This document shows, piece after piece, positions 41,131-52,107 of a DNA stretch of 64,000 nucleotides. Source of the DNA: Streptomyces sp. AV19 (lineage in GTDB: Bacteria > Actinomycetota > Actinomycetes > Streptomycetales > Streptomycetaceae). The first letter of the stretch is position 1. The number at the start of each line of letters is the position of its first letter. The stretch is taken from the NCBI RefSeq assembly GCF_015999245.1, contig NZ_JAEAMR010000009.1:263806-327805 (forward strand), written 5' to 3'. The translations under genes and the position numbers were made by a program. The notes beneath the pieces are model-generated. The model was not told the origin of the DNA. It was given only the letters and a program-made list of their open reading frames with translations, and searched no databases.

Positions 41131-41700
41131 GCCCCACCCCACCCCGTCCCTTCCCGGCAGCACCGATGTGCGGCTCCGCCGCGCGAGGGGCGGGACCCCG
41201 GACCCCATGACGCGGCCGCGCCGCGTCGGTCCTCAAGCGCCGGACGGGCTGATTCAGCCGGTCCGGCGCTTTGCGTGCAGCACCCGGAGGGCGGAGCCCC
41301 CGGACAGGGGCAGGGGGCACACTCCGGCAGGGGTCGAGGGGCGGAGCCCGATCGAGGAGCGAAGGAGCGCAGCTCCGAGCGGGGGGAACCAGGGGACGCA
41401 GCCCCGAGCGGTGGTCCAGCGGACGCAGCTCCAGTCGGGGGCCAGGAGCACACCCCCGGCAGGGGCCCAGGAACACACCCCCGGCAGGAGTGCAGAGGCA
41501 CACCCCGGCAGGGGTCCAGGGGGCGCAGCCCCCGGTGGGGTGCAGGGGCAAAGCCCCGCCCACCACGCGGAGCGTGGACCCTGTACCCACCACGCGCAGC
41601 GTGGACCCGTACCCGCCGCGCAGAGCGCGGCCCCCGCCCCGCGGGGTGGCGCAGGGGCGCAGCCCCTGCGGAAACGGTGAAAGGGCGGGGCGGGGACAAA
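41131..41700. repeat. Mosaic repeat region between mmpL and tRNA-Thr
   Basis: About 570 bases without a gene. A palindrome of the CCTCAAGCGCCGGACGGGCTG type is at 41231-41274. Some ten imperfect copies of a CAGGGG(N)nCGCAGCCCC-like unit fill 41280-41600, and the CCGTTTC block lies inverted at 41641-41697. The open frames here are repeat-driven Gly/Pro/Arg strings. Confidence 0.8.
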
Positions 41701-41704
41701 CAAA

Positions 41705-41730
41705 AGAGCCCGGGCAGAAGCCCGGGCTCT
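41705..41730 (-). terminator. Terminator of tRNA-Thr
   Basis: AGAGCCCGGGC, loop AGAA, GCCCGGGCTCT, followed on the minus strand by TTTTG. It lies 10 bases downstream of the tRNA 3' end. Confidence 0.88.
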
Positions 41731-41739
41731 CCTCCTCTG

Positions 41740-41813
41740 AGCCGCCTGTCGGGTTCGAACCGACGACCCCCTGTTTACAAGACAGGTGCTCTGGCCAACT
41801 GAGCTAAGGCGGC
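41740..41813 (-). tRNA. tRNA-Thr (anticodon TGT)
   Basis: On the minus strand GCCGCCT begins the acceptor and pairs with AGGCGGC. The D-arm is GCTCAGTTGGCCAGAGC, the anticodon arm CCTGTCTTGTAAACAGG with TGT at positions 34-36, and the T-arm GTCGGTTCGAACCCGAC. CCA is not encoded. It reads ACA (and wobble) threonine codons. Confidence 0.97.
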
Positions 41814-41929
41814 ACGCGGAAGAAGTCTAACCGGACTCCCCCGTCCCCCCGCCCGTGATTTTCACGACGTCCCCCACCCCTGCTGACAACCGCCCCCCGC
41901 AGCGGTAGCGTCACCCGCAACCCGGCCCA

Positions 41930-41945
41930 ATTGGACTGGACCACT
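41930..41945 (+). promoter_or_regulatory. DasR-responsive-element-like site upstream of msiK
   Basis: ATTG-GACTGGAC-CACT matches the DasR consensus at about 13 of 16 positions, 54 bases before the msiK ATG. It would link the shared sugar ATPase to aminosugar sensing. Confidence 0.55.
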
Positions 41946-41998
41946 CCCTCTACTCGGATCGTCCGGCACGTTCCTGCCGGTGAAGGGACCGCATCACC

Positions 41999-43147
<1,149 letters not shown>

Positions 43148-43154
43148 TTCACGC

Positions 43155-43199
43155 CGCCGGGCCCCGCCCGTGCCGCCCCGGTACGGGCGGGGCCCGGCG
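43155..43199 (+). terminator. Terminator after msiK
   Basis: CGCCGGGCCCCGCCCGT, an 11-base loop, then ACGGGCGGGGCCCGGCG: a 17-bp perfect stem. Confidence 0.92.
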
Positions 43200-43361
43200 G
43201 GCCCCGCGGCCGGTCAACCGGGCGCCCGCGGGCCCGCGCGGGGGCCTCCCCTGGTCCGGCCGCGCGGGCGTCAACCGATCGCGCGCGGCCGCCGAAACAA
43301 ACGTCACTCGACAGGGTGACTAAATGTCGCGGGATCATTACGCCTCGCTACCATCTGCGGC

Positions 43362-43778
43362 ATGAACCAGGCCGCCCGCCGCATCGGCAGAACCCTCGCC
43401 CTCGTCCTCCCCGTCGTCCTCGTGCTCTCCGGGACCCTCGCGGTGACCCGCGTCCCGTGGGCGGCGCCCAACGCCGAGTCCCAGGTCCTCACCGCGTCCT
43501 CGGACGCCGCCTCCAGCCAGGCCAGGGCCCGCGCCCCGCACGAGGTGCTGCGCGACAAGCTGCTGACCGAGCTCCAGGAGAAGAACCCGGGCGTGGCCCT
43601 CACCCACCTCCAGGAGGCCACCAACGGCCGCCCCTCACTGGCGCGTTATTGCGTGGACATCGCCCGGGTGCTGGGCCAGGCGGCCCGCGCCAAGTACCAC
43701 TCGGCGGTGAAGGCCCAGGCGTACTCCCGCCCCGTCTGCGACACCTCGTACGCCGCCGGGGTGACCCAGGGCCACTGA
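43362..43778 (+). CDS. Secreted or membrane-anchored hypothetical protein
   Basis: A 138-residue protein with an N-terminal signal or anchor helix (RTLALVLPVVLVLSGTLAVT). The mature part has LRDKLLTELQEKNPGVALTH, RYCVDIARVLGQAARAKYHS and PVCDTSYAAGVTQGH, with two Cys that could form a disulfide. No family recognised. It is preceded by an ordinary promoter-sized gap. Downstream, an 18-base GGGCCTCTCCCGGCGAAAG-like segment is duplicated before the next gene. Confidence 0.8.
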   Translation: MNQAARRIGRTLALVLPVVLVLSGTLAVTRVPWAAPNAESQVLTASSDAASSQARARAPHEVLRDKLLTELQEKNPGVALTHLQEATNGRPSLARYCVDIARVLGQAARAKYHSAVKAQAYSRPVCDTSYAAGVTQGH

Positions 43779-43896
43779 CGGGCCCTCCCGGCGAAAGGAC
43801 GGATCCCTCCCGAGGACGGGCCTCTCCCGGCGAAAGCCTCCCTTGCGGTGCCCGCCGGTCGCACCGCACCCCGCGGCACGGCATATCGTGCGGGGC

Positions 43897-44619
43897 ATGA
43901 CCGGCACGCACCCCGCCCCCGCACCCGCGCAAGCCGTGATCCTGGCCGGTGGCCAGGGGTCACGGCTTCGCCCTTACACCGACGACCGCCCCAAGCCGAT
44001 GGTGGAGATCCCCGGCACGGGCGTCCCGATCATCGGGCACCAGCTGGCCTGGCTGGCCGCCGAGGGCGTCACCGACGCGGTGGTCTCGTGCGGCCATCTG
44101 GCCGAGGTCCTCCAGGCGTGGCTCGTGTCGGCCGACCTCCCGCTGCGGGTGACGACGGTCGTCGAGCAGGAGCCGCTCGGCCGCGGCGGCGGCCTCAAGC
44201 ACGCGGCGGCCTCGCTGCCCCGTCCCGACCAGCCCTGGTACGCCACCAACGGCGATATCTGGACCCGGTTCTCGCTGCGCGACATGGCCGCCTTCCACCA
44301 CGAGCGGGACGCCACCGCCACCCTGGCGCTGGCGCGCCCGCGCATCCCGTGGGGCGCGGTGGAGACCGACGAGTTCGGCCACGTCCTCGACTTCATCGAG
44401 TCGCCGCCCTCGCCGTACCTCATCAACGCGGGCGTGTACGTCTTCTCGGCCGGCTTCGCGGACCTGCTGCCGGAGCGCGGCGACCATGAGCGCACCACGT
44501 TCCCCCGGCTGGCCCGCGAGCGCCGACTGGCCGGATTCCCGCTGCCGCAGGGCTCGTACTGGCGGGCCATCGACACGGCCAAGGACCTGACCGAGGCCGC
44601 CCGCGAACTGGGCGGCTGA
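43897..44619 (+). CDS. Nucleotidyltransferase (sugar-1-phosphate guanylyl/adenylyltransferase-like)
   Basis: A 240-residue GT-A nucleotidyltransferase. AVILAGGQGSRLRPYTDDRP then KPMVEI is the nucleotide-binding and catalytic signature. EQEPLGRGGGLKHAAASLP and WYATNGDIWTRFSLRDMAAF (metal Asp) follow, and FIESPPSPYLINAGVYVFS closes the active site. It resembles mannose-1-P guanylyltransferase or RmlA-like enzymes without the C-terminal beta-helix. The sugar is not determined. ATG 43897; an upstream frame to 43843 lacks support. The stop codon is inside a 19-bp tandem duplication. Confidence 0.88.
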   Translation: MTGTHPAPAPAQAVILAGGQGSRLRPYTDDRPKPMVEIPGTGVPIIGHQLAWLAAEGVTDAVVSCGHLAEVLQAWLVSADLPLRVTTVVEQEPLGRGGGLKHAAASLPRPDQPWYATNGDIWTRFSLRDMAAFHHERDATATLALARPRIPWGAVETDEFGHVLDFIESPPSPYLINAGVYVFSAGFADLLPERGDHERTTFPRLARERRLAGFPLPQGSYWRAIDTAKDLTEAARELGG

Positions 44620-44650
44620 CCCAGGGCAGTTGAGCTGACCCAGGGCAGTT

Positions 44651-44688
44651 GAACGGCCCCGTACCCGGAACCGGGTACGGGGCCGTTC
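44651..44688. terminator. Bidirectional terminator between convergent genes
   Basis: GAACGGCCCCGTACCCGG, two bases, then its exact 18-base complement. It serves both the nucleotidyltransferase and the DoxX gene. Confidence 0.93.
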
Positions 44689-44706
44689 GCGCGGCCGGCG
44701 GACGGA

Positions 44707-46293
44707 TCAGCCGAGGAGGCCGCCGAGGGCGCCACCGCCGCTGAGACCGCCGGAGGAGCCGTTGCCGCCCGACGTCCCGCCACCGCCCGTGCCACCGCTC
44801 GTCGCGGCACCCGTGGGGCTGTGCGGCGCGGCCGGTGCGGCGGGCCGCTGGTGGGGCGTCTGGGGCGCGGGACGGGGCCCACCCGAAGTGGCCCCCGGAC
44901 GGCTGGAACCGGCCGGTCCCGTCGGGGACTTGGCGGCCCCCCGGGCCGGCGGGGTGGCGGACGGGGTGGCCGTCTTGCGACCGGTGGCGCTCGGCCGGGG
45001 GCTGCCCGGGCCGGTGGGACCGTGGGTGCCGCGCCGGGGGGTGCCGGTCTCCGGCCGCGGCGCGAACGGCGAGCCGGGCAGGCTGTTGACCGGCGGCGAG
45101 GACGGGCTGCCGGGCAGGGTGGCCGGCTGCGCGGAGCGGACCGCGCCGCCGAGCATCGAACCCGTCAGCAGCGTCAGCCCGATGAGCACGGTCGCCATCA
45201 CGGCGCCGCGGCGCAGCACCCGCCGCCGCAGCTCCCCGATCGCGGCCCGCGGGCCGAGCTTGCGCCACGCCTCGCCGGCCAGCCGGCCGTCGACGGAGTA
45301 GAAGGGGGCGCCCGCGATGACCAGCGGGCTCCAGGCGGCCAGGTAGATGATGTCGGGCGTGTCGTAGGCGGGGTGGGTGCGCCAGCTGACGGTGACCAGC
45401 AGCGCGATGGACAGCAGAGCGCCGACGGCGGCGGCGAGCCGCTGCCAGAGGCCGAAGATGGTCAGGACGCCGACGATGATCTGGAGGAAGGCCACCGTCA
45501 GGCCGGAGCCGACGGGGTGGGCGAGGGCGAACTCCCGCAGCGGCGCCGCGGCGTCCCAGGGGTGCAGGGAGGTCAGCCAGGTGACCATGGAGCCGCGCTT
45601 GCCGCCGTCGAAGTAGACGGGGTCGCACAGCTTGCCCATGCCGGCGTAGACGGAGATCAGCCCGAGGAAGATCCGCAGCGGCAGCAGGACGACGCCGAGG
45701 TTCATCCGGCGGCCGGGATAGTAGGCGTGCCGGACGGCATCGTCCTGACGGGAGCCGCCCGCCCGCCCGTCGTCCTCGTCGGGCCAGTCGGCCTCCTCGT
45801 CGAACTCGCCGTCCGGGTACGGCTGTTCGTCGAACGCCCCGGTCGCGGGGCGCATGCCGCGCAGGAGCCGGGTGTGCTCCTCGGCGGGGCCCCGGGGCCC
45901 GACCACGGTGGCGGGGGCGCCCCCGTCGACGCCGAGGCGCGGCAGGACCTGGGTGGCACCCGCGTCACCGCCGCCCCCGACGGCGGCGTGCATGGCCTCC
46001 AGCAATTGGGTGGGGGCCGCGTCCCCGGGCGCCGCCCGCCCGCTCCACACCACGGGCGCCCGGCGCCTGGCCGGGCCCTTGACGGTGGGCAGCTGCGCCG
46101 TGTCGGCGGCGATCCCGGCGAACTGCCGGGCGCGGTGCGGGGGACGCGCGAGCTGCACGCGGAAGCTCAGGTGGTTGCCGGAGACCTGCGCGGGATCGGA
46201 CGGGACCTTCACCGTACTCAGCGCGGGCTGGTCGTCGTACCCGGAAGAGCTTCCCCCCGTAGGTGTGCGGGGTGTTCTGGTGTCCACACTCAT
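44707..46293 (-). CDS. DoxX-family membrane protein with long disordered tails
   Basis: A 528-residue protein. The N-terminal ~200 residues are hydrophilic (GFDEEADWPDEDDGRAGG-type acidic patches). A DoxX-like core of four helices follows (LRIFLGLISVYAGMGKLCDP, FLQIIVGVLTIFGLWQRLAA, AVGALLSIALLVTVSWR, LAAWSPLVIAGAPFYSVDGR). Another helix (AVMATVLIGLTLLTGSMLGG) leads to a Pro/Ser/Thr/Gly-rich tail of about 150 residues ending GLSGGGALGGLLG. DoxX proteins are quinone- or redox-linked. The tails are unusual and suggest a scaffold or wall-spanning role, not known. Confidence 0.88.
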   Translation of the reverse strand: MSVDTRTPRTPTGGSSSGYDDQPALSTVKVPSDPAQVSGNHLSFRVQLARPPHRARQFAGIAADTAQLPTVKGPARRRAPVVWSGRAAPGDAAPTQLLEAMHAAVGGGGDAGATQVLPRLGVDGGAPATVVGPRGPAEEHTRLLRGMRPATGAFDEQPYPDGEFDEEADWPDEDDGRAGGSRQDDAVRHAYYPGRRMNLGVVLLPLRIFLGLISVYAGMGKLCDPVYFDGGKRGSMVTWLTSLHPWDAAAPLREFALAHPVGSGLTVAFLQIIVGVLTIFGLWQRLAAAVGALLSIALLVTVSWRTHPAYDTPDIIYLAAWSPLVIAGAPFYSVDGRLAGEAWRKLGPRAAIGELRRRVLRRGAVMATVLIGLTLLTGSMLGGAVRSAQPATLPGSPSSPPVNSLPGSPFAPRPETGTPRRGTHGPTGPGSPRPSATGRKTATPSATPPARGAAKSPTGPAGSSRPGATSGGPRPAPQTPHQRPAAPAAPHSPTGAATSGGTGGGGTSGGNGSSGGLSGGGALGGLLG

Positions 46294-46359
46294 CTAACCG
46301 AGTGACCAGAGGTTAGGACACTGCCTTGACCGACACGGGTGTCCGAGACCCGTCAACCT

Positions 46360-46391
46360 GGCTGCGCCGCCCGTACGAGGACGGCGCAGCC
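46360..46391 (-). terminator. Terminator after rlmB
   Basis: GGCTGCGCCG, 12-base loop, CGGCGCAGCC: a 10-bp perfect stem eight bases past the rlmB stop. Confidence 0.85.
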
Positions 46392-46398
46392 GTTCGCG

Positions 46399-47349
46399 CT
46401 ACGCGCGGCGGCGGGCCGCCTCGTAGAGGACGACGCCGGCCGCGACGCCCGCGTTGAGCGACTCCGCGCCGCCCGGCATCGGGATGCGCACCCGGAAGTC
46501 GCAGGTCTCGCCGACGAGCCGGGACAGGCCCTTGCCCTCGCTGCCCACGACGATCACGACCGGGCCCTCCAGGGCGTCCAGCTCGTGCAGCTCGACGTCG
46601 CCGTCGGCGGCCAGGCCGACGACCATCAGGCCCTCCTTCTGGTACGCCTCCAGCATCCGCGTCATGTTGGTGGCGCGGGCCACGGGGGTGCGGGCGGCGG
46701 TGCCGGCGGAGGTCTTCCAGGCGCTGGCGGTCATGCCGGCCGCGCGCCGCTCGGGGACGACCACGCCGTGGCCGCCGAAGGCGGAGACGGAGCGGACGAC
46801 GGCGCCGAGATTGCGCGGGTCGGTGATGCCGTCGAGGGCGACGATCAGCGGGTCCTCGCCGTTGCCGGCGGCGGTGGCCGTCAGGTCCTCGGGGTGGGCG
46901 TAGTCGTACGGCGGCACCGACAGGACCAGGCCCTGGTGGTTGAGGCCGTTGGTCATCCGGTCCAGCTCGGGGCGGGGGGCCTCCATGAGGTTGAGGCCCT
47001 TCTCGGTGGCGAGCTGGATGGCCTCGCGCACGCGCTCGTCGCTGTCCACGAACTGCTGGACGTAGAGCGTGGTCGCGGGGACGCCCTCGCGCAGCGCCTC
47101 GACCACGGAGTTGCGGCCGACGACGAGCTCGTTGGTGCCCTTGGGGCCGCCGCGGCGCGGGGCCGGGCGGCGGGTGGCCTGCTTGGCCTGGGCATTGGCG
47201 ACGCGGTTCTTCTTATGGCCCTTGCGCATGTGCGCGGGCGGGGTCGGGCCCTTGCCCTCCAGGCCCCGGCGCCGCTGGCCGCCGCTGCCGACCGTCGCGC
47301 CCTTCTTGTTGGACGTGCGGCGGTTCCTGCGCTGGCTGTTGCCGGCCAT
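46399..47349 (-). CDS. rlmB: 23S rRNA (guanosine-2'-O)-methyltransferase RlmB (SpoU family)
   Basis: A 316-residue SPOUT methyltransferase. The basic N-terminus (NSQRRNRRTSNKKGATVGSG) is an actinobacterial extension. The substrate-binding domain starts NELVVGRNSVVEALREGVPA. SpoU motif 1 is ALDGITDPRNLGAVVRSVSA, motif 2 IVVGSEGKGLSRLVGETCD and motif 3 RIPMPGGAESLNAGVAAGVV. It methylates a conserved G in the 23S peptidyl-transferase loop. It lies 74 bases downstream of cysS, the usual arrangement, with a small hairpin between (47376-47396). Confidence 0.94.
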   Translation of the reverse strand: MAGNSQRRNRRTSNKKGATVGSGGQRRRGLEGKGPTPPAHMRKGHKKNRVANAQAKQATRRPAPRRGGPKGTNELVVGRNSVVEALREGVPATTLYVQQFVDSDERVREAIQLATEKGLNLMEAPRPELDRMTNGLNHQGLVLSVPPYDYAHPEDLTATAAGNGEDPLIVALDGITDPRNLGAVVRSVSAFGGHGVVVPERRAAGMTASAWKTSAGTAARTPVARATNMTRMLEAYQKEGLMVVGLAADGDVELHELDALEGPVVIVVGSEGKGLSRLVGETCDFRVRIPMPGGAESLNAGVAAGVVLYEAARRRA

Positions 47350-47423
47350 GGGGTCACCTGTTTCTTTACTGCTCAGAGCCGCCGGGACAGCGGCTCAGTA
47401 AACGTACGTACGAAAAGTGTCGC

Positions 47424-48815
<1,392 letters not shown>

Positions 48816-49006
48816 GGAACCAGGGTAGTGGGCCCCGGGCAGTGCCTCGGGCCCGCGGGGCGAGGAGCGGGCGTGACGCCACCGCCACCCCGACGCTCAT
48901 CCACTTTGCCCGCTATTTAATGTTTTGCGGCAAAAATACAATTCCGCGTGATAGCTTCCCGGGCACACCTCGGGACAGGCGGGCGCCGCGGACACCAGGA
49001 GGGGCG

Positions 49007-50143
49007 TTGCACTCCACTCTGCCGCCACAGCAGGAGCACTCGGAACCCCCACGGACCGCGCCGCACGCCCCGCCGCCGTCGCCGGGCGGACGGGCGGGCA
49101 GGGTCGCCGCCCTGGACGGGCTGCGGCTGTGCGCGGCGCTGATGGTGGTCGCCTACCACTGGATCGCCTTCGGCAGCGGCGCCTGGGACGCCCCGGCCCG
49201 CGCCGTCTTCCCCACGGCCCATCTGCCGGCCTCCTACGGCTGGCTGGGCGTCCAGCTGTTCTTCCTGATCAGCGGGTTCGTCATCTGCATGAGCGGCTGG
49301 GGCAGGAGCGTCGGGGAGTTCGCCGCCTCGCGCGCCGCCCGGCTGCTGCCGGCCTACTGGTTCGCGGTGCTGCTGGTGGCCCTCGTCGTGCGGCGGTGGC
49401 CGACGGTCAACTCGGCCCCCTCCCTGCGGGAGGTCGCCGTCAACCTCACGATGCTCCAGGAACCCCTGGGGGTGGAACCCGTCGACGGCGTCTACTGGAC
49501 CCTGTGGATCGAGGTCCGCTTCTACCTCCTCTTCGCCCTGGTCGTCGCGGCCGGCCTCACCTACCGGCGGGTGCTGGCCTTCTGCGGCCTGTGGGCGTGC
49601 GGAGCGCTCGTCGCCCGCGCGACCGGCGACGACGTCCTGCGGGAGGTCCTGCTCCCCTACGACTGCTGGTACTTCGTCGCGGGCATCGCCTTCTACCTGA
49701 TGCACCGCTTCGGGCCGAACGCGCTGCTGTGGGGCATCGTCGGGACGTCGCTGCTGATCGCGCAGCACGACCTGGTGGCCGCCCAGGCCAGGGCCGAGTC
49801 CCACATGGGCCACCGGGTGCCGCACTGGCCGACCCTGCTGCTGCTCGTCGTCTTCTTCTCCGCGATGTCCGCCGTGGCCCTGGGCTGGACACGGCGGCTC
49901 GACTGGCGTTGGCTGTCCACCGCCGGGGCGCTCACATATCCGCTCTATCTGCTCCACGAGCGCGTCGGCTGGGTGCTCATCAAGCGTGTGGACGGCCGGG
50001 TGCCGGCCCACGTACTGCTGCCCGTCCTGGTGGTGGCGATGCTGGTGGCCGCCCGGCTGGTGCACGTGGGGATCGAGCGCCCGCTGGCCCGCAGGGTCCG
50101 CGACGGGCTGCGGCGGGCGACGGCCGCCATCGGAACCGGCTGA
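49007..50143 (+). CDS. Acyltransferase family 3 (OafA-like) membrane protein, copy 1
   Basis: A 378-residue integral membrane O-acyltransferase. The signature AALDGLRLCAALMVVAYHWI includes the conserved Arg and His, and LFFLISGFVICMSGWGRSVG is the second motif. About ten helices follow. The start is TTG 49007 with AGGAGG four bases upstream. It shares more than half of its residues, by eye, with the next acyltransferase, so they arose by duplication. They would acylate a sugar, lipid or wall polymer; the substrate is unknown. An unusually AT-rich promoter region (48900-48960) precedes it. Confidence 0.88.
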   Translation: MHSTLPPQQEHSEPPRTAPHAPPPSPGGRAGRVAALDGLRLCAALMVVAYHWIAFGSGAWDAPARAVFPTAHLPASYGWLGVQLFFLISGFVICMSGWGRSVGEFAASRAARLLPAYWFAVLLVALVVRRWPTVNSAPSLREVAVNLTMLQEPLGVEPVDGVYWTLWIEVRFYLLFALVVAAGLTYRRVLAFCGLWACGALVARATGDDVLREVLLPYDCWYFVAGIAFYLMHRFGPNALLWGIVGTSLLIAQHDLVAAQARAESHMGHRVPHWPTLLLLVVFFSAMSAVALGWTRRLDWRWLSTAGALTYPLYLLHERVGWVLIKRVDGRVPAHVLLPVLVVAMLVAARLVHVGIERPLARRVRDGLRRATAAIGTG

Positions 50144-50341
50144 CCGCCCGCACCGTACGGACATCCCATGGACACCGGACGGTCATGAAAGGGCACGGAT
50201 GAGTACCACCATCCAGGGGAGACGGTGGAGAAAAACAGGGACAGGAGACCACTGTCACGGTCATCCGGCCACCCCCTGTGTCAGCATTCCCGCACACCCC
50301 CACTACGTACGACGATCCGACAAGTCACGGAAGAGGACGAC

Positions 50342-51550
50342 ATGCGCTTCGCCCGGCGAGGTGGCCCCGACGGCAGCCCGGCGACCGCCCGGCGGCAGGC
50401 ACCCAGACTCGTTGTCCTGGACGGTCTACGCATCGTGGCGGCCCTCATGGTCGTGGTCTTCCACTACACCGCCCTGCGCGGCGGCTGGGGACAGAATCCC
50501 GACGAGGTCTTCCCGGTCCTGCGCACGGCCACCCGCTACGGCTGGATCGGCGTCGAGGTCTTCTTCCTGATCAGCGGCTTCGTCATCTGCATGAGCGCCT
50601 GGGGCCGGTCGCTGGGCGACTACGTGGTCTCCCGGGTCTCGCGGATCTATCCCGCCTACTGGTTCGCGATCTTCCTGACCGCGGGCGTCATCACGCTGTG
50701 GCCGCAGGTGCGCAGCGTGGAGGGCATGGACGTCGTCTTCACCAACCTCACGATGGTCCAGGAGGCCTTCGGGGTCTGGGACGTGGACGGCGTCTACTGG
50801 ACGCTCTTCATCGAGCTCAAGTTCTACGTGCTCTTCGCGATCGTGGTGGCCACCGGCGTCACGTACCGCAAGTGCGTGCTCTTCTGCGGCCTGTGGACGC
50901 TGGCCGCGGTCATAGTCCCCAAGTCGGACAGCAAGCTGCTCGAGATGTGGGCGATGCCGCTCTACACGCCCTACTTCGTCGCGGGCATCGCCTTCTACCT
51001 GATGCACCGTTTCAAGCCGACCGCGCTGCTGTGGGGCATCGTCGGGATGTCGCTGCTGATCGCCCTGCACGGGGTGCCCAAGCGGGTCGCCGACAACACC
51101 AACGCCGGCATCCCGACGCTGCCCGCCAAGGTGATAGTGGTCGCGGCGTTCGTGATCATGGCGCTGATCGCGCTGGGGTACTTCAACCGGATCCAGTGGC
51201 GCTGGCTGACGACGGCGGGCGCGCTGACCTTCCCGCTGTACCTGATCCACCAGTACATCGGCATGACCGTCATCCACGGCCTGCGCGAGCACGTCCCGCC
51301 GTACCCGCTCGTCGGCGGCCTGATCGCGGCGATGCTGCTGGCTGCCTGGCTGATCCAGCGGTACGTCGAACGCCCACTGGGCAAGCGGATGCGGCGCGCG
51401 CTGCAGCGCGGCATGGAGGAGGTCCGCCGCGAGTCGGCGCCCGCGCCGGCGGCGGTACTCCGCAAGCCGGAGCCGAAGGACACCCTCCCGGTCCTCCAGG
51501 AACCCCGCAACCACAACAAGCAGTACGAACCGGCGGAGCCGGGAGCGTGA
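50342..51550 (+). CDS. Acyltransferase family 3 (OafA-like) membrane protein, copy 2
   Basis: A 402-residue paralogue of the preceding gene: VVLDGLRIVAALMVVVFHYT, VFFLISGFVICMSAWGRSLG, VDGVYWTLFIELKFYVLFAI and PYFVAGIAFYLMHRFKPTAL line up with copy 1. It has a longer hydrophilic C-terminus (VRRESAPAPAAVLRKPEPKD). ATG 50342 with GGAAGAGG upstream. Copy 1 ends about 200 bases before, so they may form one transcript. A palindromic repeat follows as the terminator. Confidence 0.88.
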   Translation: MRFARRGGPDGSPATARRQAPRLVVLDGLRIVAALMVVVFHYTALRGGWGQNPDEVFPVLRTATRYGWIGVEVFFLISGFVICMSAWGRSLGDYVVSRVSRIYPAYWFAIFLTAGVITLWPQVRSVEGMDVVFTNLTMVQEAFGVWDVDGVYWTLFIELKFYVLFAIVVATGVTYRKCVLFCGLWTLAAVIVPKSDSKLLEMWAMPLYTPYFVAGIAFYLMHRFKPTALLWGIVGMSLLIALHGVPKRVADNTNAGIPTLPAKVIVVAAFVIMALIALGYFNRIQWRWLTTAGALTFPLYLIHQYIGMTVIHGLREHVPPYPLVGGLIAAMLLAAWLIQRYVERPLGKRMRRALQRGMEEVRRESAPAPAAVLRKPEPKDTLPVLQEPRNHNKQYEPAEPGA

Positions 51551-51553
51551 CGC

Positions 51554-51597
51554 AAAGCGCCGGACGGGCTGATTCAGCCCGTCCGGCGTTTGAGGAT
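51554..51597. repeat. Palindromic repeat, probable bidirectional terminator
   Basis: AAAGCGCCGGACGGGCTGA, T, TCAGCCCGTCCGGCGTTT is a member of the 5.9-kb palindrome family. It is between the convergent acyltransferase and PPOX genes, followed by a GAAGCGCGGTTTCGGGG-type module. Confidence 0.85.
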
Positions 51598-51641
51598 GAC
51601 CGCGCGAAGCGCGGTTTCGGGGGGCCAGGGGGCGAAGCCCC

Positions 51642-52049
51642 CTACAGCGACCCCACCACCCTCCGCGGAGCGATCCGTACGACGACCCGCTGCGCGTCCT
51701 CCCCCGCCGCCGGGTTGAAGTCCGCGTAATCCTTGCCCGTGTACTTCCGCGAGAGCTCGTCGATCAGCTCCGGCCCGCCCTCGGTGGTGACCGTCGCGAC
51801 GCCGCGCACCTCGGCGTAGGTGTACGGCGCGTTGGGCGGGTTCACCAGCACGGTCACCCGCGGGTCCCGCCGCAGGTTCCGCTCCTTGCGGCGCCCGACC
51901 GTCGTGGAGATCAGCAGGTCGTCACCGTCCCGCTTGATCCACGTGACCGACAGCTGCGGACTCCCGTCGGGCTGGACGGTCGCGATCGTGACAAAGGCGG
52001 GGTTGTCGTCGAGGTACTGCTTCAGGTCGTCGGAGAGTTCGGCGGACAC
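51642..52049 (-). CDS. PPOX-class F420-dependent (split-barrel) oxidoreductase
   Basis: A 135-residue split-barrel protein. LDDNPAFVTIATVQPDGSPQ then LSVTWIKRDGDDLLISTTVG is the conserved opening, and RKERNLRRDPRVTVLVNPPN, typical of F420/FMN-binding members, follows. It would reduce a small substrate with F420H2 or FMN. GTG 52049 is chosen for GGAAGGACC upstream; longer frames run under ispF. No partner is evident, though it is tail-to-head with ispF on the same strand. Confidence 0.88.
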   Translation of the reverse strand: MSAELSDDLKQYLDDNPAFVTIATVQPDGSPQLSVTWIKRDGDDLLISTTVGRRKERNLRRDPRVTVLVNPPNAPYTYAEVRGVATVTTEGGPELIDELSRKYTGKDYADFNPAAGEDAQRVVVRIAPRRVVGSL

Positions 52050-52107
52050 GGCGGGGTCCTTCCGTGGAGACGACGGATCTTCGATCCACCGTATCCGCGC
52101 CGCGGGT

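Noticed and set aside
38890..41208. A 772-codon antisense open frame over the MmpL gene
   Set aside because: It mirrors the codon bias of the sense transporter and has His/Asp/Arg low complexity with no ribosome site.
41280..41600. Possible CRISPR array or repeat-protein gene in the mmpL-tRNA gap
   Set aside because: The repeated units vary in length and sequence with no spacer pattern, and the frames lack starts.
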